Shown here: piece after piece, positions 1 through 13,103 of the stretch
Layout: the number at the start of each line of letters is the position of its first letter
Position numbering within the stretch: the stretch's first letter is position 1
Source of the DNA: Deuterostichococcus epilithicus
Taxonomy: Eukaryota; Chlorophyta; Trebouxiophyceae; Prasiolales; Stichococcaceae
Assembly: GCA_033439295.1 (NCBI GenBank)
Contig: JAVTLE010000018.1
Coordinates: 620,001-684,000, forward strand
DNA: 64,000 nucleotides
Direction: 5' to 3'
Program-made: the position numbers and the translations under genes
The notes under the pieces: model-generated
Database searches by the model: none
What the model was told of the DNA's origin: nothing
Seen by the model: only the letters and a program-made list of their open reading frames with translations

Positions 1-1137
1 CTCGCCTTACAAAGGCATGACCCCGGCTCGAAAGATGTCTCCGCTTGCAGCACCTCACTCACCTCCGCTGGCGTCTAGAAGCATTTTGAGCATCGACCGC
101 GGCCCCAGCGTCGTGCGAATGATGTCTGCAACCGCCTGCGACGGCAGCGATACATGTTCAGTGTGCGCGCTTTCGAGGAATCGCGGTGGTCGGCCTTGCG
201 ACATGAAAAATTACATGCATGACGCCGTGCGTGCGACTGAATGGTTCTGAACACACATCACTTTCGGCAAAATGACGATCTGCTTCCCAATCGCATGCAG
301 AACGAAAGCTCGTGGCATGCACGCGGACATGCGCAACGCCTTATCCGAGACGCTCGGATGCATCCTGAGGAGTTTAGATACGGATCTGCACCACGAGGTT
401 GTGTTACAGCGGCGCTGCGCTCACCTTGCCGGCGGCGATGTTGCCTGCCTGTGCCTTTTTGCCAACCTCGCGCTTTGTATTCACTGTCAGCACCGGCATA
501 CCCCCGCCCTGCATCATGCTGGGCGAGTGTAACGCCGCCTCCCCCTCCCGACACGCTGCTTTGGCTGTTCTAGAAGCTGATCAAGCGACTTTGAGCAGGT
601 CACATCAGCGAAGCACGGCGACAGGGTCGCAACAGCGGCTTCTCTCTTCAGGTGCTGATGCAGATGGCAAGTTGCAAACGTTCCAAAGACGCCTTTGTTG
701 AAACTCGCATCTGTGAACGGAGTTGCAGAAAAAAGGGCGCGAGCTTGCAGGTGATGAAAGGACAGGGTTTAGCACTTCACCGATTTCAAGGCTTGCCGGC
801 AGGCATTTCGCATTTGCGATGCAGTTCACCGCGTCGCTGTAGTCTCTGCAGGGCAGTATCTGCCGAAGTTTTGCACAAGCATGCATGTGATTCAGCCGAC
901 GCGAGCTCGATAGTCCGGGAAGAGCTTGCGATGCCTGACGCACAAACGCTGGTGCAGTGCCGTTGAGCTTGCGATGCAGCAGCAGCCTCTCTCCTCGCCG
1001 AAGTACAGCAAGCCGGCCTTGAAGGTGGTTCAAGCAGATCATGTAGTGCAAGTGCACCCAATTTGCCCTGCTGCTGCTGATGTACCATCCTGCAGACAGT
1101 GCTGAGGCCCAATACGACCTGCATCGCACAGGGTGGC
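1..1137. other. Upstream region without a recognised gene
   Basis: Short overlapping open frames occur on both strands, but none shows a family motif or a frame-consistent exon chain. It probably holds the 5' flank of the apyrase gene and whatever lies before it. Confidence 0.4.
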
Positions 1138-4100
1138 ATGCTGTCCTGGCTGGACGGCGCTGGAAAGACTCGCATTCGTCTTCTGGCAGCGTTTTTCGCG
1201 GTGAGTACTTGTCCCTTTATCAGTCGAATTGGCTGCAGCATCCCCCAGGGGGGGAAACCGGCGGCGCTGGCCTGAACGGCAGATTCGCACGCGCTAGTGC
1301 AGGGATTGTACCAGCCCAGGCTGCTCTTGATCATCCTTTCAGACCGGCGCGTTAGCCACATTCAGCTCAGGGCTTCAGCCACGGCGGCTTGCTGGACGGT
1401 GGCAAGCAGGCGCCGCCGCCAGGACTGCTGGTCCTTACCCCTCCACCGCGTGCACCGCCGTCTGCGCCTGACTGCGGATTACCATTATGCGTCGTGCAGC
1501 TGCTGGCGTTGTACGGCTGCCTGACGGTCGTACACCTCTCAGGGCGGCCCGACTACATTTTGGTCATCGATTGCGGCAGCACCGGCACGCGCATGTAAGC
1601 ACGGTTGCCCAACATCACTGTGTTGTGCATTCACCTGCTTTCGCCAGCCTCCGGATCCTTCCACAGTCGCACTCTTCGCACCAAGCCAGCTGTATGGCCG
1701 TGCCATGACGCAGCGCGACTGCCGAGTAGTTCTCCAGTAGCCAAGTCTGATTGCCGGCGGCCAAGAACTGCCGCGCCTGTGCGGCGGATGAGCTGGTCGC
1801 AGGCACACGCAGACATCTCTGGCTGGCATTGCGGCGCAGTGCGACCTTTGGCTGCTGGTCCCGCAGATATGCTTACAAGTGGCATTGGCACCCTGGACAG
1901 CTGCCGCGCCTGCAACTCGTGCCGCCACGCGCCGCCCGCCACAAACGTAAGCGTCCTTGTGCAATGCATGCCCAAATATGGCGCAAACTCGTGCACAAGC
2001 ATGCACCGGCATCGAGCCGCCTCTGCTGGACCTTCATGATGAATTCAAAGGTGCAGCCATGGCTCGCTGGCACCGTTGGACGCCTGCATGCGGGCATGCT
2101 GCACTGAGCGCTGCCACGGCGATTGCTGTGCAGTGCCGCGCAAGAACACGGCGAGGCGGGCATACGACCGTGTGGAGACGGAGCCAGGGCTGCACACCTT
2201 CCAGGGGCGTCCCAGCAGTGAGGCCCCTGCAGTAGAATGGCTGTCTCAGCAAATGCTTCATGCTGTCCACAATGCAACACTGAACCCTGCCTGCTGTGGT
2301 GTCATGATCCGACCATGAAAGTGAAACCTGGCACGCGCTTCTACAACATGTCCCTGCATTGCTGCGGCCTGTGCGTCGGCCAACCCGCGACGCTGCGACG
2401 CTGTGTGAGTGCCTGTCACACTGTCTCCTCCTGAAAACACCAGCAGACGGTAACGGCAGCTTCACGGGCTCTCGGATGTTGATGCCGTCAAACCCGCTCA
2501 GGTCTGGCCGCCGAGGCACTGCACATGCCGCCGGACTGAGGGACGGCGGTCGCTTTTCCTGCTCACACAGCCTCCTGAGCTTTGGTGTCGCTGACGCTGC
2601 GCAGGCCTGGCGGCCGAGGCGCTGGCGCCGCTGCTGGACTGGGCGGCGGCGGTCGTGCCGCCTCGGGCACGCAGCCGGACCCCGGTGTTCCTGTTTGGCA
2701 CCGCGGGCCTGCGGCGGCTGGGCGGCGGCCAGCAGGGGGAGCTCCTGCGGCATGTGCGGGACACGCTGGCCGACTCGCCCTTCAGGTGGGGAGCCTGCAG
2801 GGCTGTGACGATGCTGTCGCCAGCGCGTGCACAGAGCGATTGCACTGCGCTAAGCAGGGGATGTGACAGCCAACGGAAGCCGCCCACAGTGAGGGCGGAG
2901 GCAGGGGCAGGGCACTGGCTCATCGGCAGTCCTGAGGCATGGCACTCGGCTGCGCACAACATGCTGCTCGCGTGCCGCGTGCCAGGTTCCAGCCCGGCTG
3001 GGCGCGGGTGGTGACGGGCTCGGACGAGGGCGTGTACGGCTGGATCGCGCTCAACTACGCGACAGGGCATCTGGCCGTGAACCCCGCACTGGCGGCGGCG
3101 GGGCCGCCGCCGGGCGGCGGCCGCGGCTCGCCCGGGCGGNTGCGGGCGGCGGNGGGNCGGCGCTCCCGGTGCGCCTCCCTGTGCGGCGCGCGAGCTGGCC
3201 TTCGCTCAACCGTAGCGACTTGCTGGCCACTGTGGAGGATCGGGGCCGCGGACGTGGCGCCTGGGGGGCCACCCGCGGAAGGGTGCCCAGCCATGGTGCT
3301 GCACATCGCTGCAAGCGTCGCCACGGCTGCGGCAAGCCGGAGCCTCTCGCACTGCATGCCTGGGCGTCCGTGGACCAACCGCAACATCTTGGCTTGGGAT
3401 GTGATGCTGCCGCCGCCGGCGGGGCACTGCAGGCAGTGGGGGCGCTGGATGGTCGCGGTCGCCACAGTCTTGAAGTTGCATGGCTTCCCTGTCGATAGAC
3501 CCGAGCTTTTCACCCATTGCCGCAGCCGGCGGCGTGCTGCAGACGGTGGGAGCGCTGGACCTGGGCGGATCCTCGCTGGAGGTCACCTTCGTGCCGCCGC
3601 CCGGGTCGCCCGCCCCTGATGCTGTGGACCAGGGTGCGCATCCATGAATAACCGTGCAACAGGGGCTTTGCCAGGGTATGTCAGGTACCATGGTGCGGTT
3701 CCTGGCTCGTGCAGCGCTAGGGTGTGAGAGCTTCGACACGAGCTGCTGTGCGCTGGCTGGCTCGTTTCCGTCTCGGGGTGCTGCGGCGCGGAGGCAGGGC
3801 ATGCGAGGCGGCAGCGCACACCGGCGAGGGGTCTGGCGCTAGCCTTCTGCGCCGCTATGCATCACCTGGCTGCTGGGATGGCATCATCGACAGGCTGCGA
3901 CACCGTGGCACAAAGCCCTCACACGAAGCTCAAGTACTCACGAGGGCTTTCTGCCATGCGGCACAGTGAACGTGACGGTGGCGGGCGTGGACTACCCGCT
4001 GTTCTCGCATGTGCACCACGGCTTCGGCCTCAACGACGCCTTTGACGCCTCCGTCGGTCTGCTCGTCCTGCAGGCACGCTGGCGTGCATTGTCGTGGCAC

Positions 4101-7100
4101 TTTGTTGACGATCGGACATCAGCTGGCCGGCATACCCCCTTCTAGATGTGCATGCAGCCTATGGGCAATGTTGGGTTGGCATTGGTGTATCTTGTCCAAG
4201 AGCTGGGTTGAAGAATGCGCGTGCGACTGAGTGCTGCGCTCCGCCCCGAGGCTTCAGGCTCTGCAACCCAGCTCGCCTGGCTGGACGCCCATGTGCATGC
4301 GTACAGCAATTCCTTCTGCAGGCTGCATGTTGACCCCCTCCATCTCCCTGCTACCTCTTGCAGCTTGGCGCATCAGCAGCACACGGCAAGCGGCGGCCGC
4401 GACTGGAGCTGGACTCAGCAGAGGCGGCAGCGCCAGACCCAGAGCCTGTGCTATCACCAGCACTGAAGGCTGCCAGGGAACGTGGCAAAGGTGGTGGCAA
4501 GCCCAAGCTGTACAGCAACAGCACTGGCGGAGGCCAGGCAGGCAGGCATAAGGGCAGCAGCAGCAGCAGCCAGAAGGGTGGCAGCAACAGCGGTACCAGC
4601 AAAACAGGCGGCCATGCCAGTGTCGGCAGTGGCCGTGCCAGCGGCGGCAGCGGCAGCGGCAGCCAGACCGGAAAGGCAGGCAGCGCACGGCAAAGGTCTC
4701 AGGGCAGCGGCAGACGGCTGCAGGCGGCAGGTGCCAGTGCAGGCACGGCGCGCAGTTCTAGCTACTCTGGCAAGCTGTGGCAGCTACGGCAGCAGGAAGC
4801 CGCCCGGCGCCGCAGCATGCAGCACGCCCTGGTACCTGTCGACAGCCTGCCAAACACACAAGACGAGTCGCAGCTAGGTGACAGCTCTGCACGCAAGACC
4901 CGTGAACAGCGCTTGCGGCGGCGGCGGCACTTCGAAGCTGCAATAGCTGAGGCCGGCGCACACATCAAGGGTTGGCAGCAGGGCAGCAGCAGCAAAGCTG
5001 GCGGCGGCAGCGGTGGCCAGGTAGCTGGGAGTCTGCCGGAGAACAGCCGCACAGCCAGCGGCGGCAACAGAGACGGCAGCAGCAGGCAGGTCCACGCTGA
5101 CGCCAAGGCTGCAGCTCCGGGCCAGGCCAGCATTGGCCACATGACGACGTCGGGCGACGGAGCTGGCGGCAGCAGGGGCGGCGGCGGCGGCGGCAGGGCC
5201 GCTGGACAGCGAAAGCAGCAGAATCTGAAAGCCGGCCTCAGCAGGTGCCTGGCAGTGCATGGCTCCTGACCTGTCGCCCAGAACAGCTGCTGCCCGGGTC
5301 TTGCCACACGACGTGCCTTGAAAGCTGAGGGCTTGGTGAGCGCAGTCTGCATGTGCCAGGCATGCTGCAGCTGTCCGTGTGATAGGAAGCCTACATCCTG
5401 ATGCGAAACCTCTGCCCTTCGGCTGCTTCCAGGCAGCGCGCCGGCGGCGCCGTGCTGCCGCCGCTGGGCCCGCCGGTGGTGCTGCACCCGTGCCTGCACG
5501 AGGGCTACAACGCGACGCACCGGCGGCTGGAGTCGCGCCTGCCGCGCGGCTCCCCGCCCGAGGTCCGCCTGCTCGGCAGGTGCGCGGCGCACGCTGACAG
5601 CACAAAGGCTTCAGCAGCACAGAGGCCTTGAGATACTACGTCCAGGTTGGACCTGGTATCCCCTACAGAGGCTGTTGGAGAGCATGCCACATGGCAGGCC
5701 ACATGCTCCAGCACTGCGGTCTGCCGGCGGCTGGATTGAAAGGTCTAGTGTGGCTGGGACTCGCCCCCAGGACGTATTGCATGCGCTGGTGGGGCAGCCT
5801 GCACCCTGGTGCCGCGTCAGTGCCGCTCTCGTTGCACTGGCGGTTCCTGTGGACGGCAGTCCCTGTGGGGTTGCGGCCCTTGCACCTCGAAGCACATGGC
5901 GCTGATCTTTGAGCCGACTGCGCCTCAGGCCGGACTGGGGCGCGTGCCAGGCGCTGGCGGGCGCTGTCGTGAATGCGAGCATTGGCCGGCCATGCCGTGC
6001 GCCGGCCTGCGCCCTGGGCGCGCCGCAGCCCGCTGCTGCCGGCGCCACGTTCTATGCGCTCACCGGTGCACCCCGCTGACGCAGTGCAGGGTTTGTAGGG
6101 TGTAAGGTTGAGTCGCCGCCGGAGCCAGCGTACGTATGAGTGTTGACGTGGCATGCTCGCGATGTCTCCCCCGTATCATCAACCGCATGGCATGTGCTCC
6201 TGTGCTTCGCGGGCGCCTGGCTGCTCTCTGCCCCACAGGCCCACCCCCTGGGGGGTAGGGTCTGAGTGATTAGACCGAGGGTCTCTCTGAGTAGCGGCCG
6301 CACACCACCGGGAGGCTCTTGAGAGCTGTGAGAGAGGGTACATGGCCGGATAGGGATGGACGCGACGCCCCTGGTAACCTCTTCCGTGCCACTCCCTGGC
6401 GCAGGCTTCCACGTGGTGTGGCACTTTTACCACCTGCAGCCCAGCGCGCCGCTAGCGGCGGTGGAGGCTGCGGCACGGGCCTGGTGCGACACGCCCTGGA
6501 GCGCCGTGCAGCATGGTGTGGGCCTGTCTGTGGATGCACTGGCCACCCTCTTTCAGGAAGTGTCGGTACATGAGAAGCGCCTGCCACCCTGTAGTGCGGG
6601 GACCCTGTGGCTGTGTGCAGTGCCCCGCACGGCGGCTCGCAGTGGGCTCCAGACTCCACGAAGTCTAGCATCATTTTTATGGGGTCCACCGGCTGCACGC
6701 GGCTCCGCGGCGTGCCTGACGGGTTCAGCTGCTGCTCTTGGGACAGGTCAACTTGCAAGAAGCTGCTTTCAATACGGGCTCCCGGCAGGGTTTGGCCGGG
6801 AGCCGCACCAGGACTCGTTCAGACGCTAGTCTTGGGGGCAACACAGATGGAAAAAGGAGTTCTTTTCTGACCTCTGCTTGTGGGGCACCGCAGAGCAGGG
6901 CACGGAATACCCAGAGCAGAGCAGGGAATATACCGCTTCTGGGGCGCAGTGCCGTGTTCCAAAGCTCCGAAGTGCAAGAGTCTTCTGTGTACTGTCCTAC
7001 TGAACACTGCTGACACCGCAGCGCCTTATTGTAATTGCAGAGCGGGGAGCGGAGCTACATGTGGACAAGTACTGCTTCCGGGCGCCGTATGTGTCGGCGC

Positions 7101-8393
7101 TGCTGCGCCACGGCCTGGGCGTTTCCGACGCGGACGTGCGCATCGGCGGCGGCGACGTCGCCTGGACCCTCGGTGCGGGCCCATGCTGCCAGCATTTCTG
7201 CTACCGCCACTTTGTTTTTGGTGTCTCAAGCTACAAGGGTTTGTCCAAGCCGAAGCCGTCGCTTGAAGATTTGTCAGCAAGAGGGGCGTCCATGTCACGC
7301 CGTCACCTGATGAGCGCCCGCGCCGGCGGCATGCGCTCAGGCGCTGCTGACGTGCGACACCAGCAATGCACGTATCTGTTCAGCTCTGCATGTCGAAAAC
7401 CTGCCGGTGTGTATGCCGACAGGGCGCCTCTGGGCCCCGGCACCCTCAGGCTGAGCGCAGTTTCAGACCTGAACTGTTCCCACTCATCTGCAACAGGCGC
7501 AACAATATTGGTGTTGATCTATCTAGTCCGAAGTGTGTGTCCGAGGGATTGAGACCTCGTCCCAAACATCATCAGGCGCGGCGCTGGCGGAGGGCTCCAA
7601 GGTGGTCTTCCCGCGCTCCCTGCACGCCTCCTACGCCGGCAGCGTGCTCAACTCGCCCCACCTGCGCGCCCTGCTGTGGCTGTCCGCCATCGCCGCCACC
7701 GCCGCCTGGCTGGCGGCCGCCGCCGCGGCAGCGGGCTGGGCGGCGGGCGGCGGCCNTCCCGGCCCCAGCGGCGCGGCGTTTGGCAGCGCCAGCGGTGGCG
7801 GCGGCGGCATGTATGGCGGCTGGGCGGCCGCGGTGCCGGCCCGGGCGGGAGCGACACTCATGGCGCGGGCGCCGAGCCTCCGGTCCCTGGGCCTGCAGCG
7901 GTTCCCCAGCATGCCTGCGCTTGGCGGCCTGCTCGGCGGCGGCGGCGGCGTCACGGGCGGCGGCATGGGCGGCAGCCTACGGCCGCTGCAGGGCACGGCC
8001 GTCGGCGGCGAACCCGGCGGCCCGCAGTACTTGCACAAGGCTTTCAAAGGCAACGGCATGACCGGTCAATCCGGTGGCACATCTGGCGGCGGCAGCGGCG
8101 GCGGCGGCGGCGACGGGGCGCCAGCCGATGCAGCAGGGTGGGGTATCCAGGGGGGTGCGGGCATCGGCGCCAGCGGTGAGCGGTCGTGGGACGCCGGCTG
8201 GACGATTGGTGGCTCAGCAGCGGCGCCGCCGCCACCGCCAACTGGTGGCCATGGGGGCGGCCCCTCGAGTGTCTCAGCGGGCGGGAACTTGCAGCAGCAG
8301 CCAGCGCAGCAGCGCAGTGCCTTCGGCGGCGATGGCCGCCCGCCCAGCCGGGCCGGGGGCACATTGGGCGCCAAGCGGCGAGTGCCGCGCTAG
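1138..8393 (+). CDS. GDA1/CD39 nucleoside phosphatase (apyrase), membrane-anchored, 14 exons
   Basis: This family hydrolyses nucleoside tri- and diphosphates, usually in the Golgi lumen or outside the cell. Exons by splice and phase: 1138-1200, 1371-1594, 1867-1946, 2134-2217, 2605-2785, 2986-3168, 3526-3633, 3967-4073, 4364-5244, 5433-5579, 5929-6065, 6405-6515, 7041-7172, 7576-8393, about 1,080 residues. All apyrase conserved regions are visible: VIDCGSTGTR, FLFGTAGLR, GSDEGVYGWIALNY, ALDLGGSSLEVTF, and GGDVAWTLG joined to AALAEG. Cys-containing motifs HPCLHEGY and DWGAC also fit. A hydrophobic stretch lies before the first motif and another at 7660-7745, so a two-anchor topology is likely. 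Oddities: exon 9 inserts about 290 Ser/Gly/basic residues in the catalytic region, the C-tail is Gly-rich, and phase breaks between exons 6 and 7 beside N bases (3140-3158), probably a sequence error. The exon 8 donor looks like GC. The plant APY7-like branch is a guess. Confidence 0.9.
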
Positions 8394-9717
8394 TTGCGGC
8401 CTGTGTGTTTCGGCAGGCCCGACTGGCGTCTGGGCCTCCCATTGACCAGAGTGCCAGCACACAGGCTGCTGCCACCGCTAATGATGCTTCTCGAGATTAC
8501 CTGCAACATTGGGTTTGGTGCTCGTCACACAATGGCAAACATTACGCTTCACAGGTGCACAGTGCGAGTATTGGCAATCCGCAGCTACATGTATCTGCGA
8601 GCTGGTGGCTAGGATGCAGGCGAGATGAAGCCCAGATGTTGGAAAAGATCGAGATGCTAGATCTTGAACACTCACGCTTCCTCGACCACTGTTCCATCAC
8701 TCAGCAGCGCATGTCGCTTGCTTGGGCCGCCGTTATCGAACTTGCACCGTGGCCCCACACTCATCCGCCAAGGCCATAACTCATCCCAAGAGCAGTGGCG
8801 CTTGTGTCAGCCAATCGAGAAAGTGCATGAGTACTCCAAGCTCGAGAGCTGATTCAGCTGCTGGCTTGCGCAGAGCCGCCGGCACATCTGCTGGCGAGTC
8901 ACGACACAACTCCGCACGCTGACCTGATGCGCCAGCTGGCGGAGCAAGACACCGTCGTAGGCAGCACGAACGACGAGCTGTTGGTGCCGGAGTTCCTCTC
9001 GCTCCTGCCGGCGGGCCCATTGTCACTATACCACTGATGGCTGCGGTGACATATGGCGGAAGTCTATGGGGTTGAGTGTGGTAGCCCCACTACATACTGC
9101 GGCATCCGGCATGGTAGCAGCAGTGGCGGCGGCACTGGTCAAACCGCACGGCTGATCGCAGTGGTGACAATCCTTTGGCTTCCCATGTCCAGCAAAGGTG
9201 CGGCAGCGAGTTGGGCATTGCGGTACTGAACTGCGCAAGGCTTTGCATAGTTTCTGATTGTATTGCTGTTCTGAGTGCACAACCTGAGTGCATGCAGGTT
9301 TAGGCATGACATCGGAGGTTAAACACGAAACCGCGCAGTGTCCACGAGAGGAAGGTATGTGGACGGAGCACATGCGTGCAGTGAATTTCTTAGGTTGGTT
9401 ATTTTCTGACGGAAAAGTCTGGGTTTCAGGGCTGAATGGCGGTTCAGATTCGATCTCAGGAAAGGTTCAGTACTAGGAATGCTAGGATGGCAATCTCCGA
9501 GACCGTCCTTCTCGGCAATGCACATATTGTGCACGCCGTAGCTCGCAAGACGAAGTGGAAAGATGGCAGCAAGGTGCACCAAGACTCTGCGACACATGCG
9601 AGGCATTGCATGCTAGCAGAATCATGCTGTGAGCACTGTCCGTGCATCAGACCTCGCATCAACGTCCGGAAGCATCACTAGTCGCTCCCATCCTCGGCGT
9701 GTGCCGAAGCCGGCGTC
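8394..9717 (+). other. Intergenic stretch with one possible orphan exon
   Basis: Positions about 8831-9037 give a non-repetitive open frame (includes HADLMRQLAEQDTVVGSTND and ends ELLVPEFLSLLPAGPLSLYH, then stop). Composition looks coding, but no partner exon or family was recognised. From about 9497 onward the sequence matches the stretch starting near 23315 (segmental duplication). Nothing else is supported here. Confidence 0.3.
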
Positions 9718-12447
9718 ATGATATCGTCTGGTCATGATCGTCATGGCCTTGCCGCCGAGCAATCCGCCGCCGAGCAGGTGCGTTTTGATTTTGCCGACAT
9801 TTGATGCCAAGCACCAGAGGGCCGCTGCAAACTGAGTTGCCTGCAGCTGCAAGTCGTCTCAGATGTGTGCATCGTGAGGCTGAAATGAGGCTAAATCTGC
9901 ATGCCCAGCTGCCTTCCTGCAGGCCAGGAGTGTGGCCTCGCATGAGTGACCATTGCCGCATGCATAGGGTGTCTCTTTCTGCTTACGGTGAGGTGTCTCG
10001 CTGAAATCTCGCAGGAAAAAGGTATTCTCCGGGCGTATTTGGCAGGTTGTTCGGCCGCCGATCTCCGTGACGCCCCAGCACACCGGTGCGCGCTTCCTTT
10101 TGGGCTGGCTTCTGTGCCCTTAGCCCTCTTTCGCTAGTTATACTTAAAACCGCAGCTGTGTGCAGATCGTGTCTTCCATGGTGATTGCATTCTGTTGGCT
10201 GCTGGTGGAACCGCCTCTGTTCCCAGATAGAGGTTTCAACGGAGGACAAACCGTCGGCGCCGGCGCCTGCGGCGGAACAGCAGCCGAGCAGGCTTCATCG
10301 GCAACGGCATCGGGCACGCCGCTGACAGCTGGCGCCGAGTCTGCTGCGGCGTCCGAAGACAAACTCGCCAGCGTCCTTGCCGGTTGCTGGGCTGCGCCAG
10401 GTGCATTTGGGACATGGGCGGATGGAACATCTCTTCGGGCAAGGCTTGGCCTGGCAGGCAGAAAATACTTCGGCTTGGCGAGTCATTCAAGCAAGTATGA
10501 GACTGGCTATGAATGCGTTTTCGTGGGCAGCGTCGGGAGCTGTCCGGGCTCTGTGCCAATGCTGCTGTTTGTGCACAGGCTGTGGTCCGCACGCTGGTCG
10601 CAGCCTCCGGATGCGCTTTGACTGCCTCCAAAAGTACAGGCAAGCATGAGTAGAGTGGTAGCAACAGGTCTTGAGGCCAGGCAAAAGCAAATTGCGTCGT
10701 TAGAATGGCAGTGACCATGGGAAGATCAACATCGCTGTCTCATCTTAGTAGCGACAGCTGCAGCACCCTCTTCTTTCCAACACACTGGCCTGGCGCCTGC
10801 AGCAAAACGATCACCGTGCATGCAGGTGTGTGGCACTGTGCAGGTGCTGGTTGCCTGTCTGCTGAGTAGACTTTGCTGTCACGATGTTGTCAACAGAGAA
10901 ACGAAGGCAGAAGGTTCTAACACCTCGCAGGTGTTCATCTTCCGTCATTATTCTGCAGGAGCCATGCGCCGCTGCAGCTAACCCTATTAAAGAGGATCCA
11001 GTGCCAACCCAGTGTCACCGACTTCTTGTCTTCTGCAACGTAATCTGGTCTGATTCTCCTCATGTGCCGTTTCCAGGGCCCATCTGAGTTCAATTCGTTC
11101 CTGGGGTGCCTCTCGGGGGACAACGCCACGTCGGAAGACCGCCGCAGACTCGCAGCAGCGGCCGCGGGAGCTGTCCTTTGGCGCAGCCTCCGCTCACATC
11201 GCCCCGCCAACCACAGCGCCACCGTCGACGCCTGTCGCCGCTGGCAGTGGCACCGTCCCGGACTACCAGGACGGTGCCCAGCGGGAGGCCAGCGCTGCCG
11301 CAGCCGCGGCCCGGGCGCTGATGATGCCTGCTGACGAACAGCTCGCCGCCGACATGGCCGCCAGCAGTGGCGCCGGCGCCAGCCCACGCGCTGCCGCCGT
11401 CGGCGGGCCGCCATGCGCAGCAGCAGGCACGACGGCCGGCGCCGGGCCGCCTGCCACTTCGGGCCTCCCCTCGCAGGGACGGCCGCAGAGCCGCGCTCCT
11501 ACAGCGGCACCGCGATGCTGCGGCACACCGAGGTGTTCGTGAGCACCGCGCAGCGGGACTCTGGCAGCAGCGGCGAGCGGCGGTCCCGCTCCAACGAGGA
11601 CAAACTGCCCTCCATACGCGTCGGTCCCGTATCATCGCCGGCCCGGCAGGCATGCGCTCCGCATCAAGGCGCTCCCCGCAGAGCTCCTTACGCCGGCTGC
11701 CGTTGCTCGTGTCTGGTGGCAGCGGCAGGCTCGCTGCTGGCTCCACTGATAACGGCGGCGACTGACACTGCGACGGCACGGTCTCTGCCGCCGCCAGTCC
11801 CACAGAAGCAACGCTGCATGACTGGGCGGATGCAAGCGGCAGGGAGAAGCCTCCTCACGCAGCTGAGCAGGCGCCTCCAAGCTCGACTGCCGAGGCAGCA
11901 GTCGGAACAACCGACGGCGGGAGCAGCAGCGTCTCGCTGGCTCCACCGCAGCCGCACCGTGAAGCTGACAGTCCCCGCGCACTCAAGACCGACCAAGACG
12001 CCGCCGCAGGCAACGGTACAGACGCAGATGCAGCAAACGTCGCTGAAGTGGCAGATGCCGCCGAGGCGGCTGTGGCAGCGGCGGAGGCTGCGGCCGCCAG
12101 CGGGGCTTTCAGCTCCAGCCTGTGGGTGCCGGCGCCGGCTGATGCGCCGCAAGCGCCAGCGATGATGTCGTCGAGGTACCCTGTCATTTGGCGGGTGTGT
12201 TGATCCATTCAGTGCAACTTCATCAAAGCTCAAGTCTGGGGCATGGTGCTCGGAAGCTTCATCTCACTGTTGTGTGCAGGGTACTGCTCATTTGAGACCC
12301 TGCCTCGGCCATCTGGCACAGCAACCAAGCCTCGTCGTACGTAAGCATAGACGATGCGCATGCTTGCTGTCCAGTGTCCGTCAGGTGAGTAAGATCAGTA
12401 AAGGCCTCATCTTTGAACTGTCTCGACTCTAATGGCGCACAGCAGCC
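9497..12447 (+). repeat. Segmental duplication, upstream copy (partner 23315-26280)
   Basis: Same-orientation similarity to 23315-26280 is continuous across exons and introns. Landmarks are GTGCACGCCGTAGCTC near 9533 and 23345, GCCGCCGAGCAATCCGCCGC at 9751 and 23571, and GCTGTCCAGTG near 12370 and 26190. It carries the decayed copy of the giant gene's first four exons. Borders are judged by eye. Confidence 0.85.
9718..12175 (+). pseudogene. Decayed copy of the 5' end (exons 1-4) of the giant Ala-rich gene
   Basis: Exon 1 (9718-9777) is still open and gives a 20-residue start like the intact copy, ending AAEQSAAEQ before a GT donor. The rest is broken when aligned to 23542-26009. Exon 2 (from 10015) has lost 4 bases. 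The exon 3 acceptor CTGCAG has become CTGCTG, and 4 extra bases follow soon after. Exon 4 (11077-12175) has a 2-base loss near 11140 and 2-base gains near 11478 and 11630, plus an in-frame stop at about 11763. No single frame crosses it. Kinase C-lobe exons lie just downstream, but nothing shows they belong to this gene, because the intact paralogue has none. Confidence 0.8.
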
Positions 12448-12624
12448 TTGATGAAGAGGTGCACGTTGGCACAGGCTGAGCTAATGCCTCGCCCATGTCA
12501 GCTGCTGCTGCTGCCATGTTCAGCGCTGGCATCTGCGACATTCTGGCTTGCGTTCCGCCACCTCTCGACGCCAGTATGCGCGTTGCGGCGGCTGACGACC
12601 TTCCCCTGTCGTCTTGCCTCGCAG

Positions 12625-13103
12625 ATCTTCAGCTTTGGGGTGATGCTGTGCGAGATCTTGACCAGCAAGCGGCCACTGCGCGAGCAGACGCGCAAGCTGC
12701 GGTGCGCTTCTCTGCCGCGTCTGGCATCCATCATGACAGACGGACAGCCGACACACACAATCTCAGTCTGCACTGCAATCATAGCTTGTGGCTCCGATCT
12801 GTGAGCTGGCGGGGCCGCACCGATCAAAACTAATCTGTGCTCGCCCGGCAATGGGCAACTGCCGCACCTCTCCCCGTTGTTCACACGTCTCTCCACCCCA
12901 GAGCGCCTGTGCTGAAATGCCCGCATCGCGATGCCCATAGCTGTGTCACAAAACCGTCCCCACGGAAGCAGCTCCTTCATTACAGTGTGCCCGAGGAGTG
13001 CCCGCCGCCGGACTTGGACTGCCTGATTGCGCGCTGTATGTGCACGGACCCTGCGGAGCAGCCCTCGGCAAAGGGGATCCACGAGGCCATGGTGGAAATC
13101 TAG
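12625..13103 (+). pseudogene. Protein kinase C-lobe exons (N-lobe and catalytic loop missing)
   Basis: Two exons, 12625-12701 and 12986-13103, join in phase (CG|T gives Arg). The first carries FSFGVMLCEILTSKRPL, which is subdomain IX of Ser/Thr/Tyr kinases of the Raf/TKL type. The second gives VPEECPPPDLDCLIARC and DPAEQPSAKGIHEAM, which is subdomain XI, then a stop. No HRD loop, DFG motif or N-lobe is found in the 450 bases before it or in the preceding pseudogene. A kinase N-lobe exon lies at 19076-19194, out of order. I read this as a relic or rearranged gene. A misassembly could also explain it. Confidence 0.65.

Noticed and set aside
3121-3168. True frameshift in the apyrase exon
   Set aside because: The phase break coincides with three N bases in a GGC-rich run, so a base-call error is more likely than a mutation. 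All downstream motifs are intact.
6840-6990. Possible small foldback element (repeated GAGCAGGG...GGAATA pieces)
   Set aside because: Only short direct repeats were found, with no terminal inverted repeats or target duplication.
9718-13103. One intact kinase gene made of the Ala-rich exons plus the C-lobe
   Set aside because: The Ala-rich exons are frameshifted, the intact paralogue at 23.5 kb has no kinase part, and no N-lobe or catalytic loop lies between.
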